DNA from: a virus
Strand: one strand, 5' to 3'
DNA length: 32,207 bases
IMG/VR virus record: IMGVR_UViG_3300009163_000113
Coordinates: 1-32,207 of that record
The notes beneath the pieces were generated by a model. It ran no database searches. It saw nothing but the letters and a program-made list of their open reading frames with translations, and was not told the origin of the DNA. This document shows positions 1 to 7,268 of this stretch, piece by piece. The stretch's first letter is position 1. Every line of letters begins with the position of its first letter. The translations under genes were made by a program, and so were the position numbers.

Positions 1-236
1 CGGTTCTTGAAGTTAACCGCAATGCTCAAATATGGCGTGTCGGCTTCGTTTTCGTCACGTGAAGTGAGATACTTAACGTTCCAACCATCCGCAGCCAAAA
101 TATCAGCAGTGTCTTGTGGAAGAATAACCGCAAAGTTGCGATCGCCCTCTCGGTTGTACTGACCTTCCTTGCCGGCAAAGTTTCGGAACACAATACGTGC
201 TCCCTCAATCATGAATGTCTTTTTGTTATCAGCCAT
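1..236 (-). CDS. Candidate ssDNA-binding-like phage protein, truncated by the left edge
   Basis: The frame opens with ATG at 236-234 and runs without a stop to base 1, so only the first 78 or so residues are visible. The start reads MADNKKTFMIEGARIVFRNF, followed by a GKEGQYNREGDRNFAV segment and ILPQDTADILAADGWNV. I recognise this pattern from a conserved phage family found near replication genes and often suspected to bind single-stranded DNA; the function is inferred and not shown by any catalytic motif. A GAAGGG ribosome-binding sequence sits about 5 nt before the ATG. The start overlaps the 3' end of the preceding gene by 8 nt, which fits translational coupling. A primer-template or ssDNA role would fit its place downstream of the polymerase. 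The family is likely; the function is uncertain. Confidence 0.7.
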   Translation of the reverse strand, partial: MADNKKTFMIEGARIVFRNFAGKEGQYNREGDRNFAVILPQDTADILAADGWNVKYLTSRDENEADTPYLSIAVNFKN

Positions 237-516
237 TGGTAACCCTTCTTTTTTTTGGAGGAATATATTCTTTTACGTCGAGTTCCACTCGGTGCGTAAT
301 TAACGCTTTAGCAATAACATCTGGTCTACCGCAAATATTGTATTGGTCAACATAAGTTGACGCTATTTGAATAGCTTCTTCATCTTCATGAACAAGAAAA
401 CCAATAGTCACTGCTGTAACTAACTTGTTTGAACTAAGCTTTGCTACATTAGCCCAAGCTTCTGTATCTGCTTCTGCGTGGTCTTTCCACACAACGTATA
501 CTACTGGATACTTCAT
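229..516 (-). CDS. Small conserved phage protein, function unknown
   Basis: This gene encodes 95 residues. The N-terminal half has alternating hydrophobic residues (PVVYVVWKDHAEADTEAW), then a segment GFLVHEDEEAIQIAS, and it ends in a basic tail KKRR. The pattern of a short beta strand with Trp, a 'GFLV-ED' strand and an 'I-IA' strand resembles a small family often seen in phage and prophage accessory regions. I know no function for it. Its stop lies inside the start region of the next gene, and its ATG overlaps the TGA of the upstream gene in an ATGA arrangement. It is therefore the middle member of a coupled small-gene operon. No membrane segment or metal-binding motif is visible. Confidence 0.75.
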   Translation of the reverse strand: MKYPVVYVVWKDHAEADTEAWANVAKLSSNKLVTAVTIGFLVHEDEEAIQIASTYVDQYNICGRPDVIAKALITHRVELDVKEYIPPKKRRVTNG

Positions 517-755
517 GGTACGTCAAGACCTTTGTCCTTTGCGTAAGCAGAATATCCTTTGACAGAAGATCCGGCGTCTGGTGAATGGTAAAAACACCAT
601 GGTTCATCGTCGTAATATGACGTAGCAATGCAGTCTTTGTGTTCGCATTGGTGTGGGTACATACCAAAATGGTCGTAACACCACACTTGGCGGGCTTGAC
701 GTCCCTGTTTAGCAACAGGAGCAATACAGCCAGGGTATGAGCAAATATCAATCAT
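513..755 (-). CDS. Small protein with two tandem Cys/His zinc-binding-like modules
   Basis: This 80-residue protein has a repeated Cys/His pattern. Module one is C-x4-C (CSYPGC) followed by WCYDH; module two is C-x4-C (CEHKDC) followed by WCFYH. Each module therefore offers three Cys and one His, which is what a small zinc finger needs. The C-terminus (SVKGYSAYAKDKGLDVP) looks unstructured or helical. The ATG at 755-753 is preceded by AGAAAGAG. It overlaps the downstream gene by 4 nt (ATGA). Zinc binding is inferred from spacing. Possible roles are nucleic-acid binding or a protein adaptor, and the sequence cannot separate these. Confidence 0.75.
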   Translation of the reverse strand: MIDICSYPGCIAPVAKQGRQARQVWCYDHFGMYPHQCEHKDCIATSYYDDEPWCFYHSPDAGSSVKGYSAYAKDKGLDVP

Positions 756-776
756 TATGTCTCTTTCTGGTAGTTG

Positions 777-1043
777 TTATAGCACTGCGGTTGCAGTAAC
801 TCCGTCAAACTCTAAATTAAAGATCATCCATTCAAGCGCGTCAGTAAGTGTCATATCAATATAACGAGGATCTAAATGGGTACCAATAAATGGCTCAATT
901 GCTCGCCATGGTACCAGTTCAAATAACGCTTCGCCAGGTTTGTCGCCAAATTGACGTACACAGATACGAAGCTTTTTGTAGATGTTCTTTATGCTTACTT
1001 CGGCACTACCTAGCGTTACTTGGTCAGGAGTCGGGTACGCCAT
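777..1043 (-). CDS. Hypothetical small acidic phage protein
   Basis: This gene encodes 88 residues, start ATG at 1043-1041. I do not recognise it. It has an N-terminal helix-like stretch (VSIKNIYKKLRICVRQFGDK), a central PWRAIEPFIG segment, and a C-terminal LTDALEWMIFNLEFDG segment. It lacks membrane segments and Cys clusters. Its first 28 nt overlap the 3' end of the 40-residue gene upstream, and its stop lies 21 nt before the start of the zinc-module gene, so it sits in the same small-gene operon. A purine-rich AAGAAGATG sequence about 9 nt upstream of the ATG could serve as its ribosome-binding site. Confidence 0.65.
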   Translation of the reverse strand: MAYPTPDQVTLGSAEVSIKNIYKKLRICVRQFGDKPGEALFELVPWRAIEPFIGTHLDPRYIDMTLTDALEWMIFNLEFDGVTATAVL

Positions 1044-1138
1044 TTGCGTAGCATCTTCTTTCGCTTGTCAAGTGCGTCACTCATACTTTCATATGCAGAC
1101 ACAACTCCCCATTCAAATAAAGAACGAAGAATATCCAT
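1016..1138 (-). CDS. 40-residue basic peptide gene
   Basis: This short reading frame starts at ATG 1138-1136 and ends in TAA at 1018-1016, giving 40 residues. It begins MDILRSLFEWGVVSAYESMS and ends in a very basic tail (DKRKKMLRKWRTRLLTK). A GAAGG sequence lies 7 nt upstream of the start, and the frame ends 28 nt inside the next gene, as in coupled phage genes. It is the first gene after the terminator candidate at 1199-1234. The peptide could be an amphipathic helix with a cationic end that binds nucleic acid or membrane. Neither role is proven. Support is the Shine-Dalgarno sequence, the fit between its neighbours, and the lack of any other gene in this gap. Confidence 0.6.
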   Translation of the reverse strand: MDILRSLFEWGVVSAYESMSDALDKRKKMLRKWRTRLLTK

Positions 1139-1198
1139 TATGTTGCCTTCTTTCTAAGGTGGAGGGACCGAGCAGTTTAGACACATACTCAGGTGTGC

Positions 1199-1234
1199 AA
1201 AAAATATAAAACCACATGTCTTAATGACGTGTGG
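1199..1234 (-). terminator. Rho-independent terminator candidate
   Basis: On the minus strand CCACACGTC and GACATGTGG form a 9-bp stem with one C-A mismatch and a 5-nt loop ATTAA (positions 1234-1212). The run TTTTATATTTTTT follows directly. This is a classic stem plus U tract. It lies about 50 nt after the predicted start of transcripts from the element at 1291-1316 and before the small-gene operon, so it would end both polymerase read-through and the short leader transcript, unless it is an attenuator. Confidence 0.65.
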
Positions 1235-1285
1235 CGTTATATTAGTTATACTATTTGCATAGTACTTAAACACTCTAAGTGCTTA
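1199..1285 (-). ncRNA. Possible short leader or small RNA between promoter and terminator
   Basis: No gene is visible between the promoter-like element at 1291-1316 and the terminator candidate at 1199-1234. A transcript starting near 1285 would be about 85 nt and would contain two hairpins. The first pairs AGCACTTA with TAAGTACT (one mismatch, loop GAGTGTT). The second is the terminator stem. It could be a stable small RNA or an attenuator that sets expression of the small genes at 1138-1. This is an inference from the layout alone. Confidence 0.3.
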
Positions 1286-1290
1286 TTCTT

Positions 1291-1316
1291 CATTATAGGC
1301 GTTGTTAATCCTACGA
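1291..1316 (-). promoter_or_regulatory. 26-nt promoter-like element, copy P1
   Basis: On the minus strand this reads TCGTA, 14 nt, a perfect TATAAT at 1297-1292, then G. It is one of four copies with identical spacing in the left 11 kb (others at 9321-9346, 10445-10470 and 10892-10917). It overlaps the TAG stop of the replication gene. P1 and P2 differ at only 2 of 26 positions. No TTGACA-like box is visible 17 nt upstream of the -10 box, so TCGTA may replace the -35 box or bind an activator. Confidence 0.7.
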
Positions 1317-4300
1317 CTCTACAAACAAATCAAAGGATCCGTAGTAGTCAATTGCATTAAGCGCGTTTTCACGAAGTTCTTCAAAATATCGCATGTCAAT
1401 TTCTAAAGGGTCAAAGTTACTCATCCGACTTTGCGCAACTTCACGCTCAATCCAACGATATCCTTTAGTCCCTGCGACTGCGTATTTCTTGTCGTCTTTA
1501 ATACGCCAAAGGTTTGCCCCATTATTAACAACAGGAACAAAGCTACCTGTGCGTCCAACGTGAGTCATTTCGCTAACATCTACCGTGGCCAATGGAGGCC
1601 CATAATCCAAATACATTGCTCCTTGCGTAACGCTTTTAGTCTCACACAAGTCATCGAACGTTGGTTCCTCATTCGAGAACAACGTCTTGAATACATATGG
1701 GTGTTGAAATTGTGCCCCGACAGCGTGCCAGGTACCCTTTTCCCGCGCAATATATACCGCATCGTTAACCAGACAAAATTTGTCGTATGTGTTTTCAATC
1801 TCAAATACATAGCCATACTGGTCTCCAAAATCAATGATAAAGTCGAGAATTTCTTTTGTTGCGTTTGGAACTTTAATTGAGTCTGTTTTAATGTGTGCTA
1901 CGGTAAAGCCTTTGTTCATGACTGCATTCTTTAAGTCAATCATAAATAAAGCACCACGTTTCGCAACAATGTTATCAACGTTCTTTACGTCACGAAACGC
2001 GTTACTAAATTTAGCGCTAGTCAAACCGTACACAATGTTAATAACAATCTTTAGCGCGTAAGAAAGGCCCTCTGTATTTGCTGAGTTTTCATCGAGGTAT
2101 TTTGAAAGTTTACCTCCGAGCAAATTTCGAGCCTTGTCCCAATCTTTATGTTTGATTGAAAGTCGGGCTTCAGTTAACTCATTGAACCGCTGTGTATATG
2201 GCCCAAACAGGTTAAGCATCCGAATTGAAGTCGGGTGCATACTGGCTACGTCCAATACCGTGACGTTCTCGTAGATTCCTGGATCAGAATATACATAGCC
2301 GCCTTCTCCAACTACTTCTCCCATATATGTTGACTCTTTACCGTCAAATTTATACCCAGGAAACCGTTCTGACAAGTCGGTGTACACAAAGCTCTTTTGT
2401 GGGTACTTCTCGTCGCCAAATACAATCTTAGTTGTATGGTTCTGAGTTGTGTGGTTTACAGTCAAGCCAGACAAGTCAGCTAGAATCTCACGAGCAATAA
2501 AATCTTGCTTACGAGACTCAAAGACTACTTCGGTTGCAACAACGTCGTTAACGCAATAGTCAACTACTTTAGGCCAAAGGTCTTCTGGCACTGGTTCATC
2601 CCAAGGTAAATCCATTTCCATGTGATGAATACCAAGCTCAATTTCAAACTTTTTAAGCCCTTGCTTCTTTGAGGAGAAGTCGTAAATATCAGCATACGAC
2701 AAGTTGTAAGCTTCTCCAAATAAGCCGCCGTCATTAGTCGTGATAATCTTTTTACTCAAGTTATAAAGTTCCTCGTTTGAGTAACCTAAATAACGAGCGT
2801 ACAAAATATGATTGTCGTACCGTCGATTGTTAAAACCAACTAGCCTCAACGCAAATAAAGGTTCAATCTCTAATGGGGTTGGGTTTACTATCCGAACAAC
2901 TTCCGGTAAACCTTGATACTTCCAACACACAATAAACAAGTTAGGATATACCTCAACGTCAAAGAACACTAAGGGTTTGTCATTGTTGGTTACGGCCGGC
3001 ATTTCGGTTTTACCTATAAACTGCATTTTTTGTACAACTTTAATACACGCAGCCGATTGGTTTGTGCTGCTTGCCGCAAAAGCTAACATCTTTGGTCGCA
3101 AATCTTTTAGATCGTAGCTCAAATCTGAATTATAAGCATCTTCTAATATCTTATAAATAAAATCAATAGAAGATTTGGTCCCAGGATGAATTTCTTTCTT
3201 TAAGTTCCGCCCAATTATGTCACGAAGAGACTTTTCACTTTTAATATTTTTATTATCAAGCATCTTAACTTCCTTCTTTGGTAGGCCGCTGCTAATTTGT
3301 GCAATATCTAAATCGTTACATAAAGTTAATTTACGGCGTAGTGAGCTGTCGCCAAGTAATGTTTTTATCTCAATCCCTGGGCTGTATACAGAAGATAACT
3401 CTTTTACATCGCCCATATACAAATAGTGCAAATGTAGTCCACTACCGCTTTTGCTAACTTCACTGTATGTTGGAGGCCAACTAGACGCAGCATAAAGATT
3501 TAACTCAAGGTCTTTGTTGCCATCTTCGTCAACTAAGTCAAAGTCAATGACAATATGATTTTGCTTAAGCTTAACAAAATGCAATTTAGACGTGTCTAGG
3601 TCAGATAAAACACTAGCAATGTTTTCCCACTTCTTACCAGGATATCCGCTTTCTTTACCGTACTGTGCGGGTTGCCCAGCGCAAAGAGCGTCTAGGTTTG
3701 ACTTTGTTTCAGTCAAGTTAATTGCATTAGACGAAGCCAATATAGCAATTGACGTTGAATTTAATTGTTTAAACCCAGAGTAATAACTCCGCAACGAAAC
3801 TTTGTCTATATCAATTCTGTCATGAAAATGCACAAAGTAATTTCTTAGTTCCTCTCGGAATTTATACTGAGGCATAACACGTTCAATGCCAGTATCTGTG
3901 CAGTATTCCTTGTAAAGCTCGTAGGCTTGCTTTAACGTAATACCATCTTGCTTGACAAACACGTCGCAATATGCTTCAATGTAATTGTAGAAAATATCAG
4001 TTTGAAGCATCATCTCAAGCGGCTTGTACGAGTTGTAATAATTTTTACCCATTTTATTATACCGTTTAAGGCATTTGTGGGCAATCGCGCCTAACTCAAA
4101 ATCAATTTGTTGCGTAAGCTTTAAATATGATTCTGAGTCAACTTTTACTCCAGTTGGATGCACATCAATCAACCGACGAATAATACCGCTTTTTGCATCA
4201 GATATCTTTACTGGTTGGTTAGTACCCATTAGCAAAAATGCATTAACGCGAGCAGTATAACTAGGCTTGTACTTTTCGTTCATTGTCATGTCTTCGTGCG

Positions 4301-5045
4301 AAATTATTGAATTTAATTTTGTGTTATCATCAATCTTAGATAAATCGCCATCGTGCTGAATTGCAACTAACGGATTTGATCTAAATACTTCAGTAGAAAA
4401 TGATCCATTTGCGCTGCCTAAAGCCTTTGCGTCAAACATAACAACATACCCAACAAATAAATCTTGTATGATGTTTAGTACTGTTGATTTACCACTACCA
4501 GCAGGTCCATAAAATACCAGGAACTTTTGAATCTTTTTTGAGTCGCCCGATACTATTGCACCAATAGCCCACTCAATTTTAGCAAGTTCGTCTGGCGAAT
4601 ACAACACAGACATTAATTGGTCCCAAGCTTTTGTTGGACCGTCTTCTAGTGAATATGGAAGTCTTTTGCTTGCATAATCAGTCTTCTTAATATCTGTATT
4701 AGCAAACGTAAGTCGCTCATCAAGTGGATGACTATTGTCACTAATGTTTTGCATGTAATTGCGAAACGTACTCCAAATTTTAGTATTGAAGGATTTAAGG
4801 TTCTTTACTTTATACTCGGTTCCTGTTTTTTCTTTTTTTTCACGCGCGTATCGGTGCAGATCTTCATCCACCAATCTCTGCACATCATACTCATCAGTAG
4901 ACCATAACTTTGTTTGTTCGTCCCATATAGCATAAAAGGAACGTCCGCGTACCATTAAATCTTTTGATCGTCCAATTGTCCAATCGGGATATACCTGAAG
5001 AGGGCCGTTTTTTTGTTCTGCAACGCTGATGTTATAAAAATCCAT
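1311..5045 (-). CDS. Multidomain replication protein: SF3 helicase, AEP primase, exonuclease and family B DNA polymerase
   Basis: This 1244-residue protein appears to join several replication activities in one chain. Residues 1-150 are of unknown fold. An SF3 helicase module follows: Walker A GPAGSGKS at 180-187, an acidic B strand near 226-236, a sensor-like FLLMGTNQP at 270-278, and an RR arginine-finger candidate at 290-291. An archaeo-eukaryotic primase-like module follows: DFD at 501-503, SGSGLHLHY at 533-541 and IEIK at 558-561. A 3'-5' exonuclease follows: DVEVYP at 696-701, GFNNRRYD at 737-744 and YCVND at 830-834. The polymerase has motif A DVASMHPTSI at 932-941, motif B K999-xxx-N-xx-YG1007, and motif C with KTDS at 1053-1056 where DTDS is usual. 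The start is preceded by AAAGGAGGG. These assignments come from motifs only. The polymerase and helicase modules are firm; the primase module is strong but less certain. The usual primase-then-helicase order is reversed here. Confidence 0.9.
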   Translation of the reverse strand: MDFYNISVAEQKNGPLQVYPDWTIGRSKDLMVRGRSFYAIWDEQTKLWSTDEYDVQRLVDEDLHRYAREKKEKTGTEYKVKNLKSFNTKIWSTFRNYMQNISDNSHPLDERLTFANTDIKKTDYASKRLPYSLEDGPTKAWDQLMSVLYSPDELAKIEWAIGAIVSGDSKKIQKFLVFYGPAGSGKSTVLNIIQDLFVGYVVMFDAKALGSANGSFSTEVFRSNPLVAIQHDGDLSKIDDNTKLNSIISHEDMTMNEKYKPSYTARVNAFLLMGTNQPVKISDAKSGIIRRLIDVHPTGVKVDSESYLKLTQQIDFELGAIAHKCLKRYNKMGKNYYNSYKPLEMMLQTDIFYNYIEAYCDVFVKQDGITLKQAYELYKEYCTDTGIERVMPQYKFREELRNYFVHFHDRIDIDKVSLRSYYSGFKQLNSTSIAILASSNAINLTETKSNLDALCAGQPAQYGKESGYPGKKWENIASVLSDLDTSKLHFVKLKQNHIVIDFDLVDEDGNKDLELNLYAASSWPPTYSEVSKSGSGLHLHYLYMGDVKELSSVYSPGIEIKTLLGDSSLRRKLTLCNDLDIAQISSGLPKKEVKMLDNKNIKSEKSLRDIIGRNLKKEIHPGTKSSIDFIYKILEDAYNSDLSYDLKDLRPKMLAFAASSTNQSAACIKVVQKMQFIGKTEMPAVTNNDKPLVFFDVEVYPNLFIVCWKYQGLPEVVRIVNPTPLEIEPLFALRLVGFNNRRYDNHILYARYLGYSNEELYNLSKKIITTNDGGLFGEAYNLSYADIYDFSSKKQGLKKFEIELGIHHMEMDLPWDEPVPEDLWPKVVDYCVNDVVATEVVFESRKQDFIAREILADLSGLTVNHTTQNHTTKIVFGDEKYPQKSFVYTDLSERFPGYKFDGKESTYMGEVVGEGGYVYSDPGIYENVTVLDVASMHPTSIRMLNLFGPYTQRFNELTEARLSIKHKDWDKARNLLGGKLSKYLDENSANTEGLSYALKIVINIVYGLTSAKFSNAFRDVKNVDNIVAKRGALFMIDLKNAVMNKGFTVAHIKTDSIKVPNATKEILDFIIDFGDQYGYVFEIENTYDKFCLVNDAVYIAREKGTWHAVGAQFQHPYVFKTLFSNEEPTFDDLCETKSVTQGAMYLDYGPPLATVDVSEMTHVGRTGSFVPVVNNGANLWRIKDDKKYAVAGTKGYRWIEREVAQSRMSNFDPLEIDMRYFEELRENALNAIDYYGSFDLFVES

Positions 5046-5056
5046 AAAGCCCTCCT

Positions 5057-5617
5057 TTAATATATACCGTGTTCAACAAGGTACGCACAAAACTGGTACC
5101 AAAGTTCTACTTTAGTTTGATCTTTTTTCGCACTATTGATTGGTAACATTCCACCAAGTCCTTTTTTAGTATAAGTGCGCCATACAAATATGTTTATTAA
5201 TTCGTGTAGATAATCAAGAAGTTTTTCTGATTGTTGAGATGGTAAATCTATAAACAAAGCATCATTAAACTGAGCAATTTCTAAATTGGTTAAAAATATC
5301 CAAAACCAATCACGTTCAGAAATACTAGTATCAAAAGCAGCTCGTCTTGTAAACGCAATTAACATTTCTAAAACAGAGCATCCTAAATATACCCAATCTT
5401 GATCTTCATCTATCCGAAGTTGGATAAAAAATTCTTTACGGATATCCAACCCATCTGCTGCTCTATTATCATCGCCTGAAACAAGCCACACAAATTCAGT
5501 TGAGTGTAGGGTTCTTAGCAACGTATAGAACGTTAAAGATGGAGTTGGATTATCCGTAAAGGCAACCTTAGTATAAAGCCAATTGAAATATACTTCTTCT
5601 ATTGGCCGTTCACTCAT
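5057..5617 (-). CDS. Conserved phage protein of unknown function, upstream of the replication gene
   Basis: This gene encodes 186 residues with no membrane segment. Notable stretches are YFNWLYTKV near residue 10, LLRTLHSTEFVWLVSGDDNRAADG near 33-57, LEMLIAFTRRAAFD near 84-97, FWIFLTNLEIAQFND, and GLGGMLPINSAKKDQTKVELWYQ near the C-terminus. I recognise this mosaic (N-terminal YF-WL, D-NRA-DG, LEML-A--R, FW--L-NL, GGLFPL--DQ--VE-WYQ) as a widespread phage and mobile-element family with no known function. It ends 11 nt before the replication gene start and begins in a TAATG overlap with the gene before it. This tight coupling suggests shared expression with replication, though its role is not shown. 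Confidence 0.8.
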   Translation of the reverse strand: MSERPIEEVYFNWLYTKVAFTDNPTPSLTFYTLLRTLHSTEFVWLVSGDDNRAADGLDIRKEFFIQLRIDEDQDWVYLGCSVLEMLIAFTRRAAFDTSISERDWFWIFLTNLEIAQFNDALFIDLPSQQSEKLLDYLHELINIFVWRTYTKKGLGGMLPINSAKKDQTKVELWYQFCAYLVEHGIY

Positions 5618-6237
5618 TAGTCGTCCCTAAACTTTCTTAGGGAGTGCTTGAGTTCGCCGCCATCATTGTACAACCCTTTAACTTCTACTTCGTATGAACC
5701 GTTATGCAGAAGTACTTCCCACTCCCGATTAAGTCGCTCATTACGAATATAAACAACGTTCTTATCTTTTGAGCCATGGCCAAACTTAAGTTCACCCATA
5801 CGCTCATAGTAGTTGTAGATTGGCGTATCTTCCATGTCGGCCATAATATCATCGCCAGCATAGTACGTTACTGTTTCTTGCTTAAATTCGTAGTCGCCTT
5901 GAATATACTCATCGGCGTGAATTATGTAAATGCCGGAGCCACGTTTTTCATACTCAAGTTCGTAGTTCCAGTCGTCATCAACAGTAAATATGTTGATTAA
6001 CTTTTGTTCTGGAATTTCGATTGGCGTGTCCCACATTAATTCTTCATCGACTTCGACAAATATGGCTTCTTCTTCTGCCATAACTTTCTCCGGAATTACT
6101 TCTTCTTTAGCCAAAGGAATATCAACTTCTGCTGGAACTAACACTTCGATACTTCCTGCTTTGGATCTATAGCCAAAAGCTCCTCCTATAATAAATGTAG
6201 TGAGAGGAACAATATACTTCAATTTAATTACGTTCAT
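5617..6237 (-). CDS. Membrane-anchored DUF6353-neighbourhood protein
   Basis: This 206-residue protein has one N-terminal membrane segment (about residues 8-24, IVPLTTFIIGGAFGY), an acidic linker at roughly 30-75 (many E and D), and a soluble C-terminal domain. The domain holds YIIHADEYIQGDYEF, VTYYAGDDIMADMEDTPI and FGHGSKDKNVVYIRNERLNR. I recognise this block from phage genomes, where it travels with DUF6353-like membrane proteins, as here (the DUF6353-like gene at 6246-7097 is 8 nt away). The function is unknown. The anchored topology suggests action at the cell membrane, possibly as a partner of its neighbour. AAGGAG overlaps the stop of the preceding gene and lies close to the ATG. Confidence 0.8.
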   Translation of the reverse strand: MNVIKLKYIVPLTTFIIGGAFGYRSKAGSIEVLVPAEVDIPLAKEEVIPEKVMAEEEAIFVEVDEELMWDTPIEIPEQKLINIFTVDDDWNYELEYEKRGSGIYIIHADEYIQGDYEFKQETVTYYAGDDIMADMEDTPIYNYYERMGELKFGHGSKDKNVVYIRNERLNREWEVLLHNGSYEVEVKGLYNDGGELKHSLRKFRDD

Positions 6238-6245
6238 GTTTCTCC

Positions 6246-7097
6246 TTAGATTTTATCGTAAATAACCCCATCGACATTAAAGTCTAGGAGAATACTTCTT
6301 TCTGTTCCATTAAGAAATCGACTGTTAGATGCTTCAAACATCCCAAAGTCAATGTAATTATCGCCTGCCTGGTCAACAACCCAGCCAACAACTTGACCTG
6401 CTGATGAACGCTCAAGACCAAGCGCATCGTAAGCCTCGTTAAGAAACACGTGCCCACGTGAATGGAGCAGATGATTTAAATAGTTTTGCTGGCATTGAAC
6501 ATAAATGCGGTTCATTTCTGAATCTTTTTGCCACTGCGTAGACACTTCGTCAAAGAACCGCGCATAAACGGACCACGTGTTTGGATCTGCTGTGTGCGCT
6601 AATTGTTTAACGCCGTCAACAACAATCTCTTTTGATGTAATAGAATGGTACAAATCATGCTCGCGCTCTTTGCCAACATCTCCACGAACACGGTTACGGT
6701 ACTCTCCATAAGCCTGTGAGAGGCCTGCGTAGGCCGCTGTAAGCGCTGTATTTCTACGAGTTAAGGCAACGTGCGATCCAGTAAGTGCGCTTATAGAAAC
6801 AACACCTATGACGACTGCTGGGGTGTAAAGTTTTGCAACAATTGCTGCATTCTGAGAATATGCACGAACAAGTTGCTTTGTGTCATTTGATGTAGTTGGA
6901 TCAGCTTTAATTCTATTGACGTCATCGTGCATGTCGTCTAATTTATCTGACAAAGTAAGCGTTGCACGGCACGCTAACACAACGCTAGTTACTACTCCGC
7001 CAATACCAGCACCAAACATAATATGAGGTAAGTGCTTATGGAGAATAATTGCTGTTTTTCCAATTTTTACTGTAACTCCAGCTGGAACTTTAATCAT
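6246..7097 (-). CDS. DUF6353-like membrane protein, paralogue 1
   Basis: This 283-residue protein has two predicted membrane segments (about 26-46 IMFGAGIGGVVTSVVLACRA, and about 90-110 LYTPAVVIGVVSISALTGSH). These flank a short helical loop. A helix with the pattern TALTAAYAGLSQAYGEYRNRV and a basic-acidic GKEREHD segment follow. The C-terminal half is soluble, with VGWVVDQAGDNYIDFGMF and a final LDFNVDGVIYDKI strand. Order and motifs match the protein at 9347-10087, so the two are paralogues. DUF6353 proteins are phage-conserved with unknown function. It is followed by the anchored protein at 5617-6237. Cell-envelope remodelling or exclusion of other phages is possible; there is no direct evidence. 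Confidence 0.8.
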   Translation of the reverse strand: MIKVPAGVTVKIGKTAIILHKHLPHIMFGAGIGGVVTSVVLACRATLTLSDKLDDMHDDVNRIKADPTTSNDTKQLVRAYSQNAAIVAKLYTPAVVIGVVSISALTGSHVALTRRNTALTAAYAGLSQAYGEYRNRVRGDVGKEREHDLYHSITSKEIVVDGVKQLAHTADPNTWSVYARFFDEVSTQWQKDSEMNRIYVQCQQNYLNHLLHSRGHVFLNEAYDALGLERSSAGQVVGWVVDQAGDNYIDFGMFEASNSRFLNGTERSILLDFNVDGVIYDKI

Positions 7098-7103
7098 GGT
7101 ATT

Positions 7104-7238
7104 TTACAACTTTCTTTCGGAACGAAGCCGAAGATATATTGCGAGGACTTGGTTGTCTGACATTTTGTCAACTTTCTGAGACCAAGTCGAAGATTGACCC
7201 AGTCGTTTTACAGCTTCTCTTTCTTTAACAGTGTTCAT
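7104..7238 (-). CDS. 44-residue small conserved-looking protein
   Basis: The frame starts at ATG 7238-7236 and ends in TAA at 7106-7104, giving 44 residues. A consensus AAGGAG lies 7 nt upstream of the ATG. The product begins MNTVKEREAVKRLGQSSTWS and continues QKVDKMSDNQVLAIYLRLRS, then ERKL. It is hydrophilic and strongly helical, without a membrane segment. The 'W--KV-KMSD-QV-AIY-R' pattern resembles small proteins I associate with DUF6353-containing phage blocks, but no function is known. Its stop is 6 nt before the start of the DUF6353-like gene at 7097. The Shine-Dalgarno match and the fit between neighbours make it a real gene in my view. Confidence 0.7.
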   Translation of the reverse strand: MNTVKEREAVKRLGQSSTWSQKVDKMSDNQVLAIYLRLRSERKL

Positions 7239-7268
7239 AAAAATACTCCTTGTAAAAGATAAAGTTGG

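Noticed and set aside
26-208. A 60-residue minus-strand frame at the left edge
   Set aside because: It lies in a different frame from the true gene that starts at ATG 236 with a good ribosome-binding site and a phage-family sequence. It is a shadow.
449-751. A 100-residue minus-strand frame
   Set aside because: It overlaps two coupled genes in another frame, has no family pattern, and lacks a fitting start.
1431-1880. A 149-residue plus-strand frame inside the replication gene
   Set aside because: It is antisense to conserved polymerase motifs B and C and has low-complexity content. All other genes are on the minus strand.
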